A stretch of 46,680 bases of DNA from Nonomuraea ceibae. GTDB lineage: Bacteria; Actinomycetota; Actinomycetes; Streptosporangiales; Streptosporangiaceae. The DNA is taken from contig NZ_JAHKRO010000075.1 of NCBI RefSeq assembly GCF_019396325.1, positions 1-46,680 of the forward strand. The letters are read 5' to 3'. Positions 13,750-22,707 of the stretch are shown here, piece after piece (the first letter of the stretch is position 1; every line of letters starts with the position of its first letter). The notes below the pieces were generated by a model that saw only the letters and a program-made list of their open reading frames with translations, had not been told where the DNA came from and searched no databases. The position numbers and the translations under genes are program-made.

Positions 13750-14540
13750 GCCGCCTGAGCCGTCTGAGCCGCCCGTCGCGCGTCGGCCACGAGCGCGACG
13801 GCGAGGCCGGTGACGGCCAGGGCGAGCGCGGGCACGACGGCCAGCCGGGGCGCGGCCACCAGCAGCGGCGTGGCCTCGCTCACCATGCCGCCCCAGTCGG
13901 TGTCGGGCGGCGGCAGCCCGGCCCCCAGGAAGCTCAGCGACGTGACCGCGACCAGCGCCCTGGCGAAGTCGGCCGTGGCGACGGTCAGCAGCGGACCGGC
14001 CAGCTCCGGCCCGATCGTGCGCCGCAGCAGGTAGAGGCGTGACGCGCCGATGGCCCGCACCGCCAGCACGTGATCGGAGGCGGCCGCCTGCCGGGTCGCG
14101 GTGCGGGCGACGAGCCCGCAGCTCACCCAGCCGAGCGGCACCAGCGCGGCCAGCACCGTGCCGTACCCGGGCCGCAGCACGCCCGCCAGCGCGAGCGCCA
14201 GCGTGAGCCCCGGCAGGGCGAGCGCCACGGTGGCGGCGAAGCCCAGCAGCCGGTCCGCCACCCCGCCGGCCAGCCCGGCGGCGGCGCCCGTCACCGCGCC
14301 GAGCGCCGTCGTGGCCGCCGTCACCGCCAGCGCCACCAGCAGCGACGTACGGCCCGCGGCCGCCGTCCTGGTGAGCAGGTCGCGGCCGAGCTGGTCGGTG
14401 CCCAGCCAGTGCCCGCCACCGGGCGGCAGCATGGCCCGCCCCAGGTCGGGCGCGTGCGGATCGTGTCCCGTCACCAGCGGCGTGACCAGGCAGAACAGCA
14501 CGACCGCCGCGAGCAGCGCCTGCCTGGCGCGTCCCCTCAT
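13728..14540 (-). CDS. ABC transporter permease, DppC/OppC family
   Basis: A 270-residue membrane protein. After the first hydrophobic segment comes 'HWLGTDQLGRDLLTR', the signature of DppC-type peptide/nickel permeases. The EAA-type loop is 'AVRAIGASRLYLLRRTIGPELAGPL', and 'SFLGAGLPPPDTDWGGM' is another family landmark. The start codon overlaps the stop of the DppB-type partner (ATGA). This is the last gene of its operon. No ATPase follows, because the next gene is convergent. Confidence 0.9.
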   Translation of the reverse strand: MRGRARQALLAAVVLFCLVTPLVTGHDPHAPDLGRAMLPPGGGHWLGTDQLGRDLLTRTAAAGRTSLLVALAVTAATTALGAVTGAAAGLAGGVADRLLGFAATVALALPGLTLALALAGVLRPGYGTVLAALVPLGWVSCGLVARTATRQAAASDHVLAVRAIGASRLYLLRRTIGPELAGPLLTVATADFARALVAVTSLSFLGAGLPPPDTDWGGMVSEATPLLVAAPRLAVVPALALAVTGLAVALVADARRAAQTAQAAQAGGSR

Positions 14541-15466
14541 CGCCGCCGCACCCTCGGGTCACAGGCCGCCAGGCACAGCTCCACGCACGCCAGCAGCAGC
14601 ACGATCGCGGCCCCGGTGACGAGCACGTACGCCTGCACCACCGGCACGTCGCGCTGCCGGATCGCCGTCACCGCGAGCTGCCCCAGGCCCGGCCAGGCGA
14701 ACAGCGTCTCCACCACCACCGCCCCGGCCAGCAACTCGGCGAGCACAACGCCGGCGGCGGTGACGGCGTTCGGCGCGGCCACCCGTACGGCGTGCACCAG
14801 GACCGTCCGCCGCGCGCGCAGGCCCTTCGCGGCGGCCAGCCGGACGAACGGCTGCCGCAGCGCGTCGGCGAGGTCGGCGCGCAGCAGCCGCAGCAGCGTC
14901 GCCGCGCCCGCCAGCCCGAGCGTGAGCGCGGGCAGCACCACCGCGCCCGGCCCGGTGTCGCCGCCCGTGGGCAGCGCGCGCAGGCCGACCGCGACGACGC
15001 TGATCAGCAGGATGCCGACGATGTACGGCGGCACGCCCGTGAGCGCCGCCGTCACCAGAGCGATCGCCCGGCTGAGCGGCGCGCGCGGCCGCAGGGCGAG
15101 GCGGACCGAGGCGAGCACCGCGAGCCCCACCGCGACCAGGGCCGACGCCCCGGCCAGCCGCAGCGTCGCCGGGACCCGCGAGAACACCTCGGCGGCCACC
15201 GGGGACCGGTCGGCGTAGGACCGGCCGAGGTCGCCGCCCGCCACCCCGCCCAGCCAGCGCAGGTAGCGGGTGAACAGCGGCTGGTCGAGGCCGAGCTCGG
15301 CCCGCAGCGCCGCCACGCCGGCCGCCGTCGGCTGCACGCCGCCGCGCCGCAGGATCTCCTCCGCCGGGTCGCCCGGCGCCAGCGACGTCAGCAGGAACAC
15401 CAGCACCGACACCGCCAGCAGCGCGAGCAGCAGCTCCGCGCCGCGCCGCAGGACGACGGCCGTCAC
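14537..15466 (-). CDS. ABC transporter permease, DppB/OppB family
   Basis: A 309-residue permease. The N-terminal membrane segment is followed by 'LTSLAPGDPAEEILRRGG' and 'LGLDQPLFTRYLRWLGGVAGGDLGRSY', both diagnostic of the DppB group. The EAA loop is 'AAAKGLRARRTVLVHAVRVA', and 'VVVETLFAWPGLGQLAVTA' is conserved. The GTG start overlaps the binding-protein stop (GTGA), so binding protein and both permeases are one translational unit importing peptides, metals-chelates or similar solutes. Confidence 0.9.
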   Translation of the reverse strand: MTAVVLRRGAELLLALLAVSVLVFLLTSLAPGDPAEEILRRGGVQPTAAGVAALRAELGLDQPLFTRYLRWLGGVAGGDLGRSYADRSPVAAEVFSRVPATLRLAGASALVAVGLAVLASVRLALRPRAPLSRAIALVTAALTGVPPYIVGILLISVVAVGLRALPTGGDTGPGAVVLPALTLGLAGAATLLRLLRADLADALRQPFVRLAAAKGLRARRTVLVHAVRVAAPNAVTAAGVVLAELLAGAVVVETLFAWPGLGQLAVTAIRQRDVPVVQAYVLVTGAAIVLLLACVELCLAACDPRVRRR

Positions 15467-17004
15467 CGTCGCGGGACGAGCGCGCCCAGGTCCACCACGT
15501 ACGCCACGCTCTGCCGCACGCCGCCGACCCGGCTCGTCGTGACGATCGCGTTGTCCTGGTAGGCCAGCGGGATCATCGGCCGGTCGGCCGCGAGCATCCG
15601 CTGGACGCGGTGGTACAGCTCGCGCCGGCCGCCCGGATCGGTCTCGACGGCGGCCTCGTCGACCAGGTCGTCGAAGGCGGCGCTGCGGTAGCCGAGCCGC
15701 CGCTCGGTGTTCCACGCCGCGTCGGAGCGCAGGAACCGCCGGAACAGGTAGTCGGGGTCGCCGTTCGGCACGCTGTACGCGCTCAGGAAGACGTCGTAGT
15801 CGCCGGCCTCCATCACGGCCTTGGTGGCCTCGGCCACCGTCACCCGGGCGGGCAGCCCCGCCTGCTCCAGCGCGGCCCGCAGCACCTCGGCGATGCCCGT
15901 ATAGGGGAACTGCCCGGTCTCGGCGGACGAGACGAGGATCGACACCGGCTCGGCCGGCGCTCCGGCGGCGGCGACCAGCTCGCGGGCCCGTCCCGGGTCG
16001 TGCGGAGCGCCGGAGCCCGGGGCGGCGAGGTCGCCGAAGACCGGCGACAGGAACGCCCCGCCCGCCGTCGCCGTGCCCCCGAGCAGCGTGCGCGCGACGG
16101 CCCGCCGGTCGATCGCCAGCTCGGCCGCCTCCCGTAACCGGGCGTCGGCGAACGGGCCACGCGAGGCGTTGAACGTCAGGTAATGAGTCAGCACCGACGG
16201 GCTGCGCACCACCCGGAAGCCGGGATCGGCGGCCACCGCGCCCACCTGCCCCGGCAGCAGCGCGCCCTTGTCGATCAGCCCGTCGATCTCGCCCGCCCGC
16301 AGCGCCGCCACGCGCGCGTTCGCGTCGGGGATCACCCGGACCACGATCCGGTCGTAGGCGGGCGCGCCGCCGTGGTGGTGCGGGTTGGCGGCCAGCACCG
16401 CCCGCTGCCCCTTCACCCACTCCACGAGCCTGTACGGGCCGGTCCCGACCGGCTGGCCGGTGAAGTCGCCCGAGGCGGCGAACGCCTTCGGCGACTGCAC
16501 CATGCTGAAGAACCCGGCGATCCTGGCCGGCAGGTCGGCCACCGGTTCGGCCAGCTCGAACGTCACCCTGCCCGCCTCGGCCCGCACGTCGCGGAGCTTG
16601 CCGTAGGCCGCCTCCATCCCGGCGTCGAGGCTGAAGAACGCCGACTGGCGGGGCGCGATCCGCAGGAACCGGCGGACGTTGGCGACCACGGCCTCGGCCG
16701 TCAGCGGCGACCCGTCGCTGAACCGCACCCCGTCGCGCAGCGTGAACGTCCAGCGCCGCCCCCGCTCGGCCCGCTCCCACGAGACGGCCAGCGCCGGGAC
16801 CGGCCGCAGCCGGTCGTCCACCGTCACCAGCGGCTCCCACACGCCCAGCGTCTGGTGCGTGTAGTACGGGTCCTGTGGCCCGGCGACGAGGTCGCGCGGG
16901 GCCGCCAGCGTGAGCTGCCCGGCGCCTGCCTGCTCCGGCGCGCCGCAGCCCGCCAGGACCGCGCCCAGCAACGCCAGCAGCAGGATCGTGGCTCGTCCTC
17001 GCAC
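15463..17004 (-). CDS. Family 5 ABC substrate-binding lipoprotein
   Basis: A 513-residue lipoprotein of the peptide/nickel-binding class (SBP family 5). The signal peptide 'ATILLLALLGAVLAGC' ends in an LAGC lipobox. Typical segments are 'YTHQTLGVWEPLVTVDD', 'WTFTLRDGVRFSDGSPLTA' and 'DYDVFLSAYSVPNGDPDYLF'. GTG 17004 lies just downstream of GGGAGATCAGG. The in-frame ATG 17052 would put about 16 charged residues ahead of the signal, so it is less likely. It is the first gene of the SBP-DppB-DppC operon. Ligand class cannot be told, as family 5 proteins bind peptides, nickel chelates, haem or sugars. Confidence 0.88.
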   Translation of the reverse strand: MRGRATILLLALLGAVLAGCGAPEQAGAGQLTLAAPRDLVAGPQDPYYTHQTLGVWEPLVTVDDRLRPVPALAVSWERAERGRRWTFTLRDGVRFSDGSPLTAEAVVANVRRFLRIAPRQSAFFSLDAGMEAAYGKLRDVRAEAGRVTFELAEPVADLPARIAGFFSMVQSPKAFAASGDFTGQPVGTGPYRLVEWVKGQRAVLAANPHHHGGAPAYDRIVVRVIPDANARVAALRAGEIDGLIDKGALLPGQVGAVAADPGFRVVRSPSVLTHYLTFNASRGPFADARLREAAELAIDRRAVARTLLGGTATAGGAFLSPVFGDLAAPGSGAPHDPGRARELVAAAGAPAEPVSILVSSAETGQFPYTGIAEVLRAALEQAGLPARVTVAEATKAVMEAGDYDVFLSAYSVPNGDPDYLFRRFLRSDAAWNTERRLGYRSAAFDDLVDEAAVETDPGGRRELYHRVQRMLAADRPMIPLAYQDNAIVTTSRVGGVRQSVAYVVDLGALVPRR

Positions 17005-17065
17005 CCTGATCTCCCGTCCGCGTCCCGGCCGGTCGGCATGCCCGGCACGCAAACGATAACCGTAT

Positions 17066-17716
17066 TCAGTCGGTTTGAGGAGATCTCCGGAGCCATCGCC
17101 GCGGCACGAACAGCACGAGCAGCGCCGCCACCACGTGCACGGTGATGAACACGTACACCTCGGTCCTGGTCGCCGGGTGGCCGAGGCGCACGGTGATGTG
17201 GTCGGCCCACGCCCACACCTCGGGGATCGTCTCCAGGCTGCGGTTCATCAGGACCGCCACCAGGTCCTCCAGCCCCGACACGTGCAGGATCGACATCGCC
17301 AGGCCGGTCCGCAGCACGCCCTCCCGCGACCCGCCGCCCAGCCGGTAGGCCAGCAGCAGCGCCACGATGAGGAACGGCACGAACACCACGACGTGCAGAT
17401 AGAGCTCCTCGAAGGTGGTCAGGCCCTCCTCGATGTCCATGGCCGCGATGAACGTCCCGGGCACGAAGTAGAGCAGGAAGCCCAGGAACAGCGCGGGCAG
17501 GACGACCAGGTGCAGCCGCAGCCTGCGCGCGGTCTCCACGTCCAGCCACGCGATGGCCACGATCGCGGCCAGTTGCGGGGTGAGCTTGACGAGGAAGCCC
17601 CACAGCGTGGTGATGTCCTGCTCGTACGGCAGGACGAAGCGGACCAGCCCGGCCAGTGCGACGGCCACGAGGCCGGCGACGAGCGTCACCAGGTTGGCCC
17701 TGATCATGGTGATCAC
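17066..17716 (-). CDS. Polytopic membrane protein of unknown family
   Basis: A 216-residue protein with about six hydrophobic segments, from 'LVTLVAGLVAVALAGLVRFVL' near the start to 'VYVFITVHVVAALLVLFVP' near the end. I do not recognise the family. A conserved-looking loop, 'SGLEDLVAVLMNRSLETIP', precedes the last segment. The GTG start overlaps the stop of the PaaK-like gene (GTGA), so it belongs to the leftward epimerase/ATP-grasp operon and is its last member. An ATG three codons in is the alternative start. A role in export or assembly of the product made by the operon is a guess. Confidence 0.65.
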   Translation of the reverse strand: MITMIRANLVTLVAGLVAVALAGLVRFVLPYEQDITTLWGFLVKLTPQLAAIVAIAWLDVETARRLRLHLVVLPALFLGFLLYFVPGTFIAAMDIEEGLTTFEELYLHVVVFVPFLIVALLLAYRLGGGSREGVLRTGLAMSILHVSGLEDLVAVLMNRSLETIPEVWAWADHITVRLGHPATRTEVYVFITVHVVAALLVLFVPRRWLRRSPQTD

Positions 17717-18507
17717 GGGGTCACTCCAAGGGTCGGGGTGCCGTGGCCGGGGCAGCGGCCGAGCGCGGCGGCCCCTTCCGGGACCACGTCGACCAGCGTC
17801 GGCCTGCGCCTGAGCAGCGCGGTGACCGCGGGCGAGCCGGCCGCGGGCCGGGCGTGGAAGCGCCGCCACAGCAGGTGGATCTCGCCGCACGCGGCGCGCG
17901 CGGCGTAGTAGCCGAGGTGCGGGTCGTGGATCAGGTCACCGGCGCCCGCCAGGCCGGTCCGCTCCAGCACGCGCGTCTCGACCCCGGCCAACGCGGGCAG
18001 GAACTCCGCCACGGCCTCCCGCTCGCCGACCACGACCGCCCGCCCGGCCGTCTCGGCCAGGCGCAGGGCGGGCTCGTTCAGCTCGCGCCGCCGCCGCTCG
18101 TGCACGACGTCGGCGTCCGGATGGAGCAGCACGCCGTAGCGCCGGCCCGGGCCGAGCGCGCGGCGGTCGAGCACGGCCCGGCGCACCTCCAGCACCGGCG
18201 CCCGGCCGCCCGCGCCCGCCACGGCCAGCGCGGCCCGCAGGTCACCGGCCGGGCCGATCCACGGGCTCGCCTCCGCGCCCGGATCGTAGGGCCGGGCGAA
18301 CGGGCACAGGCGGTGGAGCTGACCGGCCAGCTCGGCGCTCGGGGTGGGCACCGGCTCACCGAGCGCCCGCCCGGCCCGTACCCACTGGTCCCGGTAGAAG
18401 GGGACGCGGGCGAACGCGGCGCGCACCGCGCGCCGGTAGGCCCGCTCCCACCTCACCGGGGAGAACCGGACCGCCGGGACTCCCGCCGCCGTGACCTCAA
18501 CGGACAT
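17713..18507 (-). CDS. Short protein resembling the ends of PaaK-type adenylate-forming ligases
   Basis: A 264-residue protein. The N-terminal 'AFARVPFYRDQWVRAGRAL' resembles the entry segment of phenylacetate-CoA ligase/F390-synthetase proteins ('VPFYR..w...G'). The end 'LVDVVPEGAAALGRCPGHGTP' recalls their C-terminal 'grCpCG..lP' region. The central ATP-binding motifs of a full ligase (about 430 residues) are not visible, so activity as an adenylating enzyme is doubtful. It may be a catalytically degenerate partner of the ATP-grasp enzyme, whose gene overlaps it by 11 nt. The family call is weak; 'hypothetical protein' is the safe label. Confidence 0.5.
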   Translation of the reverse strand: MSVEVTAAGVPAVRFSPVRWERAYRRAVRAAFARVPFYRDQWVRAGRALGEPVPTPSAELAGQLHRLCPFARPYDPGAEASPWIGPAGDLRAALAVAGAGGRAPVLEVRRAVLDRRALGPGRRYGVLLHPDADVVHERRRRELNEPALRLAETAGRAVVVGEREAVAEFLPALAGVETRVLERTGLAGAGDLIHDPHLGYYAARAACGEIHLLWRRFHARPAAGSPAVTALLRRRPTLVDVVPEGAAALGRCPGHGTPTLGVTP

Positions 18508-19615
18508 CGACGGTGATCAGCGCGTCGAGGTCGGGCGGCTCGTGGTCGACGACGTAGCCGAGCTTGGCGCGGCACTCGGTGTACGGCGCCACTGGGTCTC
18601 CCGGCCTGGCCACCACGACGACCTCGGCGCTGCCGGGCAGCGACTCCAGGCCCCGGATGGCGACCAGGGTGCCGGCCACGGGCGCGCGCAGCACCCGTAC
18701 CGAGGCCGGCCCGCACCGGGCCGGCGTCAGGTCGGGACGCTCGCCGATCGCCATGCGGACGGTCGCCTCGACGGTGTCCACGCCGTGCATCAGCCCGAGC
18801 GCCTCGCCCAGCCCGTTGCCGCCGATCCGCGCGCCCATCTCGATCAGCCGGACCTCGCCGCCGTCGGCGAACAGGTCGGCGTTGAGCGGGCCGTCGGTGT
18901 AGCCGATCTCCGCGCAGAGGAGTTCGAGCTGCCGGGCGACCTCCTTGTCGAGGGCTCCGGGGGGCAGCATGTCGTGGCCGACGGCGACCACCCCGGGCGG
19001 CTCGGTGACGCGCCTGCTCAGGCCGAGCAGGGCGATCCTGCCGTCCTGCAGCATGGCCTCCGCGCAGAGGTCCTGCCCGGTCAGCAGCTCCTCGATGACG
19101 AACCGGCCGCTGGGGGAGACGGCCGCCGCGTGCTCGATCGCCGGGCCCAGCTCGGCCTGCTCGCGGCAGACGGTGATGCCGCGCGAGCTGCCGGAGTCGA
19201 CGGGCTTGACGATGACCGGCAGCGGCGGCCGGTCCTGCGGCCGGTCGGCGTAACGCGGTCCGGGCAGGCCGATCCGCTCGCACACCCGGCGGAAGTAGAT
19301 CTTGTCCGTGGAGGCGCGCAGCGTCTCCTCCGGCACCCCGCAGGGCAGGCCGAGCAGGCCGGCCAGCTCGACCAGCGACGGAAGGTTGATGTCGCTGCCC
19401 GGAGCCAGGATGCCGGCCAGGTCGGCCCGGCCCCGCAACGCGGCCGCGACGGCGGCCACGTCACGGGTGCTGACGTGCAGGAACTCGTCGGCCTCCACGG
19501 CCCCCGGCGCGTCGGCCCGCATGTCGACGCAGATCGTCGCCAGGCCGAGCCGCCGGGCGGCGCGGAAGGCGCTGACCGTGCCGTCCGAGCCGCCGAGGAC
19601 CACCAGGTGTCTCAT
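18497..19615 (-). CDS. ATP-grasp domain carboxylate-amine/thiol ligase
   Basis: A 372-residue ATP-grasp enzyme. The N-terminal pre-ATP-grasp Rossmann part reads 'LVVLGGSDGTVSAFRAARRLG'. The ATP-binding Lys and glycine-rich loop are in 'PVIVKPVDSGSSRGI', the hinge in 'FVIEELLTGQDLCAE', and the Mg-binding Glu/Asn in 'LIEMGARIGGNGLG'. Such enzymes join a carboxylate, through acyl phosphate, to an amine or other nucleophile, like carbamoyl-phosphate synthase or D-Ala ligase relatives. The ATG overlaps the epimerase stop (ATGA). With the GNAT, flippase and glycosyltransferase genes across the divergent promoter, attachment of an amino acid or acid to a sugar is the likely job. Confidence 0.87.
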   Translation of the reverse strand: MRHLVVLGGSDGTVSAFRAARRLGLATICVDMRADAPGAVEADEFLHVSTRDVAAVAAALRGRADLAGILAPGSDINLPSLVELAGLLGLPCGVPEETLRASTDKIYFRRVCERIGLPGPRYADRPQDRPPLPVIVKPVDSGSSRGITVCREQAELGPAIEHAAAVSPSGRFVIEELLTGQDLCAEAMLQDGRIALLGLSRRVTEPPGVVAVGHDMLPPGALDKEVARQLELLCAEIGYTDGPLNADLFADGGEVRLIEMGARIGGNGLGEALGLMHGVDTVEATVRMAIGERPDLTPARCGPASVRVLRAPVAGTLVAIRGLESLPGSAEVVVVARPGDPVAPYTECRAKLGYVVDHEPPDLDALITVDVR

Positions 19616-20541
19616 GAAGGGCTGTTCCAGTGGGTGCCGCGGTTCTCGATGAACCAGTCGACGGTCTTGGCCATGCCCTCCGACAGCGACACGAGGGTGG
19701 CGGGGTCGATGCCGACCGCGCGCAGCGTCTCCGGGTCGGCGGTGACAGCGGTGTCCGGGGTCTCGCCCGGACGCATCGGCAGGTCGACGATCGGGACGCG
19801 GTCGTGCCCGCGCTCCACGCACAGGTCGATGATCAGCTCGGCGATCGTGCGGATGCTCGCGGACTCGACGGGGCCGACCTCGACGACGTGGTCCAGGGTG
19901 TTGCCCGCGGCGGCGGCCTCGAGCGCCGACACCAGGCCGCGGGCGACGTCGCCGACCCAGACCATGTCGGAGATCTGCGTGCCGCCGCCGTAGAGCTCGA
20001 CCGGCATGCCGGACAGCGCGCGGCAGATCACCGCCGGGGTGATCTTGCGTACCTTGCCGGGAGCGAAGGGCGGGGCGGCCATCTGGCGGGGGCCGTAGGC
20101 GTTGACGACGCGGACCTGGTTGACGCGGGTGCCGCGGTGCGCGTTGAACATGCGCACGAAACGCTCGACGGCGGTCTTGGAGATGGAGTAGCTGTTGTCC
20201 ATCCAGTGGTTGCCGACGCAGATGTAGACGCCGGGCAGGTCGTACTGGGTGACGGCCTCGAGGAAGTTCAGGCCGCCGGAGAGGTTGGTCTCGGCCGCGG
20301 GGCGCGGGTTGTCGATGGTCTCCTGAGTGCCGAGGACGGCGGCGAGGTGGATGATCGCGTCGGTGTGCGCGGCCAGCTCGACCATCGCCGTGGCATCCCT
20401 GATGTCGCCGAGCATGAACTCGAAGCTTCCGGCGCCGCGATCGCGGTGGTCGAAGACGACGGGGGTGTGACCGCGGGTGGCTAACTCCTCACAGACGTAG
20501 CGGCCGATGAAGCCGTTACCTCCGGTGACGCCAACTTTCAT
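19612..20541 (-). CDS. NAD-dependent epimerase/dehydratase (extended SDR)
   Basis: A 309-residue nucleotide-sugar modifying enzyme. The NAD motif is TGGNGFIG (residues 6-13). 'DAIIHLAAVLGTQ' and 'NLSGGLNFLEAV' are the usual strand-4/helix-4 elements. The catalytic pair is Y118-x3-K122 in 'SYSISK', and 'RVVNAYGPRQ' is the conserved substrate-side segment. The usual catalytic Ser/Thr before the Tyr is not obvious, because that stretch reads 'YICVGNHWMDN'. It is the first gene of the leftward operon, with GGGGAAA upstream. It probably epimerises or dehydrates a UDP- or GDP-sugar for the surface polymer. Confidence 0.88.
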   Translation of the reverse strand: MKVGVTGGNGFIGRYVCEELATRGHTPVVFDHRDRGAGSFEFMLGDIRDATAMVELAAHTDAIIHLAAVLGTQETIDNPRPAAETNLSGGLNFLEAVTQYDLPGVYICVGNHWMDNSYSISKTAVERFVRMFNAHRGTRVNQVRVVNAYGPRQMAAPPFAPGKVRKITPAVICRALSGMPVELYGGGTQISDMVWVGDVARGLVSALEAAAAGNTLDHVVEVGPVESASIRTIAELIIDLCVERGHDRVPIVDLPMRPGETPDTAVTADPETLRAVGIDPATLVSLSEGMAKTVDWFIENRGTHWNSPS

Positions 20542-20705
20542 GCTGTTTCCCCTGGTGAAACGCCGTGCACTGGTGATGCTCGGGCAGCAGATTCACGCAC
20601 CAGGTGTTGATGCGCGTCCATGATCAAAGCAGACATATACTGCGATTCTTAACAGGCCATAAGTCTGATGCAGAGTTGTTATGCCTAATCCGAATAGGGC
20701 ACATC
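20542..20705. promoter_or_regulatory. Divergent promoter region of the surface-polymer operons
   Basis: This stretch is clearly A/T-richer than its surroundings and feeds two operons in opposite directions. TATACT at 20636-20641 and TAGGGC at 20695-20700 are rightward -10 candidates. The second lies five bases before GTG 20706, which has no ribosome site, so the rightward mRNA may be leaderless. No clear operator repeat was found. Confidence 0.5.
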
Positions 20706-21710
20706 GTGAAGTTCAGCTTCTTACAGCCAGGGCGAGACCCCGAGCCCGACGGCTGGGAAGACTTCCGCCGCGGCCACGACCTGACGGCCATCTGGTCCTA
20801 TGACGTGATCCGCGCCTCCTTCGAGCGATCGTGGGCCCGGCCCCTCCTGTGCGTCGTCCACGAGTCGGGGCGCATCGTCGGCGCGGTGGGCGCGATCCGG
20901 TTCGGACGCGGGCCGCTCGTGCTCGACGTGCGCCTGCCCGCCCACTCCAACGGCCCCACCTGGTGCCTGCCCGGCGGCGCCGAAGGGCGCGAGCTCATCA
21001 GGGGCTTCGAGCGGGCCGCCGCCGCCGAGTTCGGCTGGCGGCTGGCCGGGGTCGTCTACCGGATGGTCACCGAAGCCGCGCTGCCGCTCGTCGCCAGGGC
21101 CGGCGCCCTGGTCCGCCAGTCCCCGGGCACCACACAGCTTCCCGTACGCTGGCCCGCCCGCGACGGGTGGATCGCCACGCTCAGCCGCAACCGCCGCTCC
21201 ACGCTGCGCCGCCAGATCAGGCGGATCGAGGAGGACGGCACGCTGACCGTCGTGGAGGGCAACGGCCGCACCGACCTCGACCCCGCCGAGCTGGCCCGGC
21301 TGCACGAGCGCCACGCCGCCCGGCTGACCGCGCCCACGACGCCGCGGGGCTGGGTGGCCGCCGCGCTCGACCGCCGCCTGCCGCTGACCGCCGCCTACTT
21401 CGCCGAGCTGATCCGGCGCGACGACGTCCGGACCGTCTCCTACCACGAGGGCGACCGGCTCCTGGCCTTCGCCGTCGTCTACGACCATCCCACCACGCCC
21501 ATGTACGGGCCCTGGGCGGCCCTGCCCGCCGAGGAGGGCGGCCGGAAAGACCTGTACTTCGACAGCTACGTCCGGATCATCGCCCACGCGACCGCCGGCC
21601 GCGCCGAACGGCTGTTCGCCGGCCGCGGGTTCGTCGACGTGAAGCGCTCGCTCGGCTTCGACTACCTGCCCATGCGGCTGGTGGCCGTCCCCCGGTGGGC
21701 GATCGGATGA
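20706..21710 (+). CDS. FemAB-like GNAT acyltransferase (paralogue 1)
   Basis: A 334-residue protein of the large GNAT/FemAB-like class ('BioF2-like'). The middle segment 'LSRNRRSTLRRQIRRIEEDG' is the helix typical of this class. The C-terminal GNAT half shows 'LLAFAVVYDHPTTPMYGPW' and 'GGRKDLYFDSYVRIIAHA'. Relatives transfer aminoacyl groups from tRNA, or acyl groups, to peptidoglycan or sugars. The start is taken as GTG 20706; further upstream the frame runs through the A/T-rich promoter region. It is clearly paralogous to the next gene: both begin 'P..DPEP..WE..R' and share 'GGRK.LYFD.YVR'. They overlap by ATGA and probably act on the same scaffold. Confidence 0.75.
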   Translation: MKFSFLQPGRDPEPDGWEDFRRGHDLTAIWSYDVIRASFERSWARPLLCVVHESGRIVGAVGAIRFGRGPLVLDVRLPAHSNGPTWCLPGGAEGRELIRGFERAAAAEFGWRLAGVVYRMVTEAALPLVARAGALVRQSPGTTQLPVRWPARDGWIATLSRNRRSTLRRQIRRIEEDGTLTVVEGNGRTDLDPAELARLHERHAARLTAPTTPRGWVAAALDRRLPLTAAYFAELIRRDDVRTVSYHEGDRLLAFAVVYDHPTTPMYGPWAALPAEEGGRKDLYFDSYVRIIAHATAGRAERLFAGRGFVDVKRSLGFDYLPMRLVAVPRWAIG

Positions 21711-22696
21711 GGGTCGAGCTGCTGGACCCGCGCCACGACCCCGAGCCCGGCGACTGGGAGGAGTTACGCCAGGCCGCCGGCCAGCGGGTGACCTGGCGGT
21801 ACGACCTGCTGCGCGCCTACGCCTGGAGCGCCCAGGCGCCCCTCGCGCTGGCGGTGGCGCGTCGCGACGGCCGGGCAGTGGGAGCGGTGGCGGCCTCACT
21901 GCGGTCACCCCGGCTGCGGCGCGGCGCCTACGCCGACCGGCACGGACCCGCCGGCGTCGTGGACGTGCACGCGCCCGCCAACCGGTCGCAGAAAGGCTGG
22001 TGGTGGCGCGGCGACCCCGACCCCGACCTCCTGCCCGCCTGCACGCGCGCGCTGCGCCGCCACCTCGGCCCCGGCTGGCGGGGCACCGTCTGGCGCGAGG
22101 TGTCGGACGGCGAGGCCGCCCGGCTGCCCGGCCGGCTCAGGCTCCGCCTGCCGACCGCGCCGCTGGCCACGCTCGCCCTGCCCTGGCCCGACCTGGACCA
22201 GTGGTACGCCGTGCTCGACCCGCGCCGCCGCGACTCCCTGCGCAGGCGCGCCCGGACCATCGCCGCCGAACTGTCGGTTCGCGTCGGCCCGGCCGGCGAG
22301 CTGGTCAGCGCCGACGAGGCGGCCCGGATGCGCGCCGAGAACGACCTCAAGCACCGCAGCCGGCTCACCCCCGCCCCGCCGCTCCCGCTGCCCTACCTGG
22401 AGGCGCTGATCGGCAGCGGCGAATGCGTCGCGCTGACGTACCGGCGGCGCGGGAGGCTGCTCGGCCTGTCGCTCATCCTCGACCACGCCGCCTGGCCCAT
22501 CTGCCTGAGCTGGGGCGCCGTCCCCGTCGAGCAGGGCGGGCGCAAGCACCTGTACTTCGACGGCTACGTCCGCATGATCGAGTGGGCCATCGGCGCGGGC
22601 AGGCGCGGCCTGGTGCTCGGCAAGGGGCAGGCCGAGGTCAAGAGCGACCTGGGCGCCGAACTGGTGACCTCCTCGGCGCTGGCGGTGCCGTGGTGA
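21707..22696 (+). CDS. FemAB-like GNAT acyltransferase (paralogue 2)
   Basis: A 329-residue paralogue of the preceding protein. The entry segment 'DPEPGDWEELRQAAGQRV' and the end 'VEQGGRKHLYFDGYVRMIEW' align with paralogue 1. 'LDPRRRDSLRRRARTI' is the equivalent basic helix, and 'LIGSGECVALTYRRRGRLLGLSLIL' is the GNAT core. The two may add successive groups or form a heterodimer. The stop overlaps a GTG upstream of the zinc-ribbon gene (GTGA). Acceptor and donor are unknown. Confidence 0.75.
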   Translation: MRVELLDPRHDPEPGDWEELRQAAGQRVTWRYDLLRAYAWSAQAPLALAVARRDGRAVGAVAASLRSPRLRRGAYADRHGPAGVVDVHAPANRSQKGWWWRGDPDPDLLPACTRALRRHLGPGWRGTVWREVSDGEAARLPGRLRLRLPTAPLATLALPWPDLDQWYAVLDPRRRDSLRRRARTIAAELSVRVGPAGELVSADEAARMRAENDLKHRSRLTPAPPLPLPYLEALIGSGECVALTYRRRGRLLGLSLILDHAAWPICLSWGAVPVEQGGRKHLYFDGYVRMIEWAIGAGRRGLVLGKGQAEVKSDLGAELVTSSALAVPW

Positions 22697-22707
22697 AGGG
22701 AGCCGCC

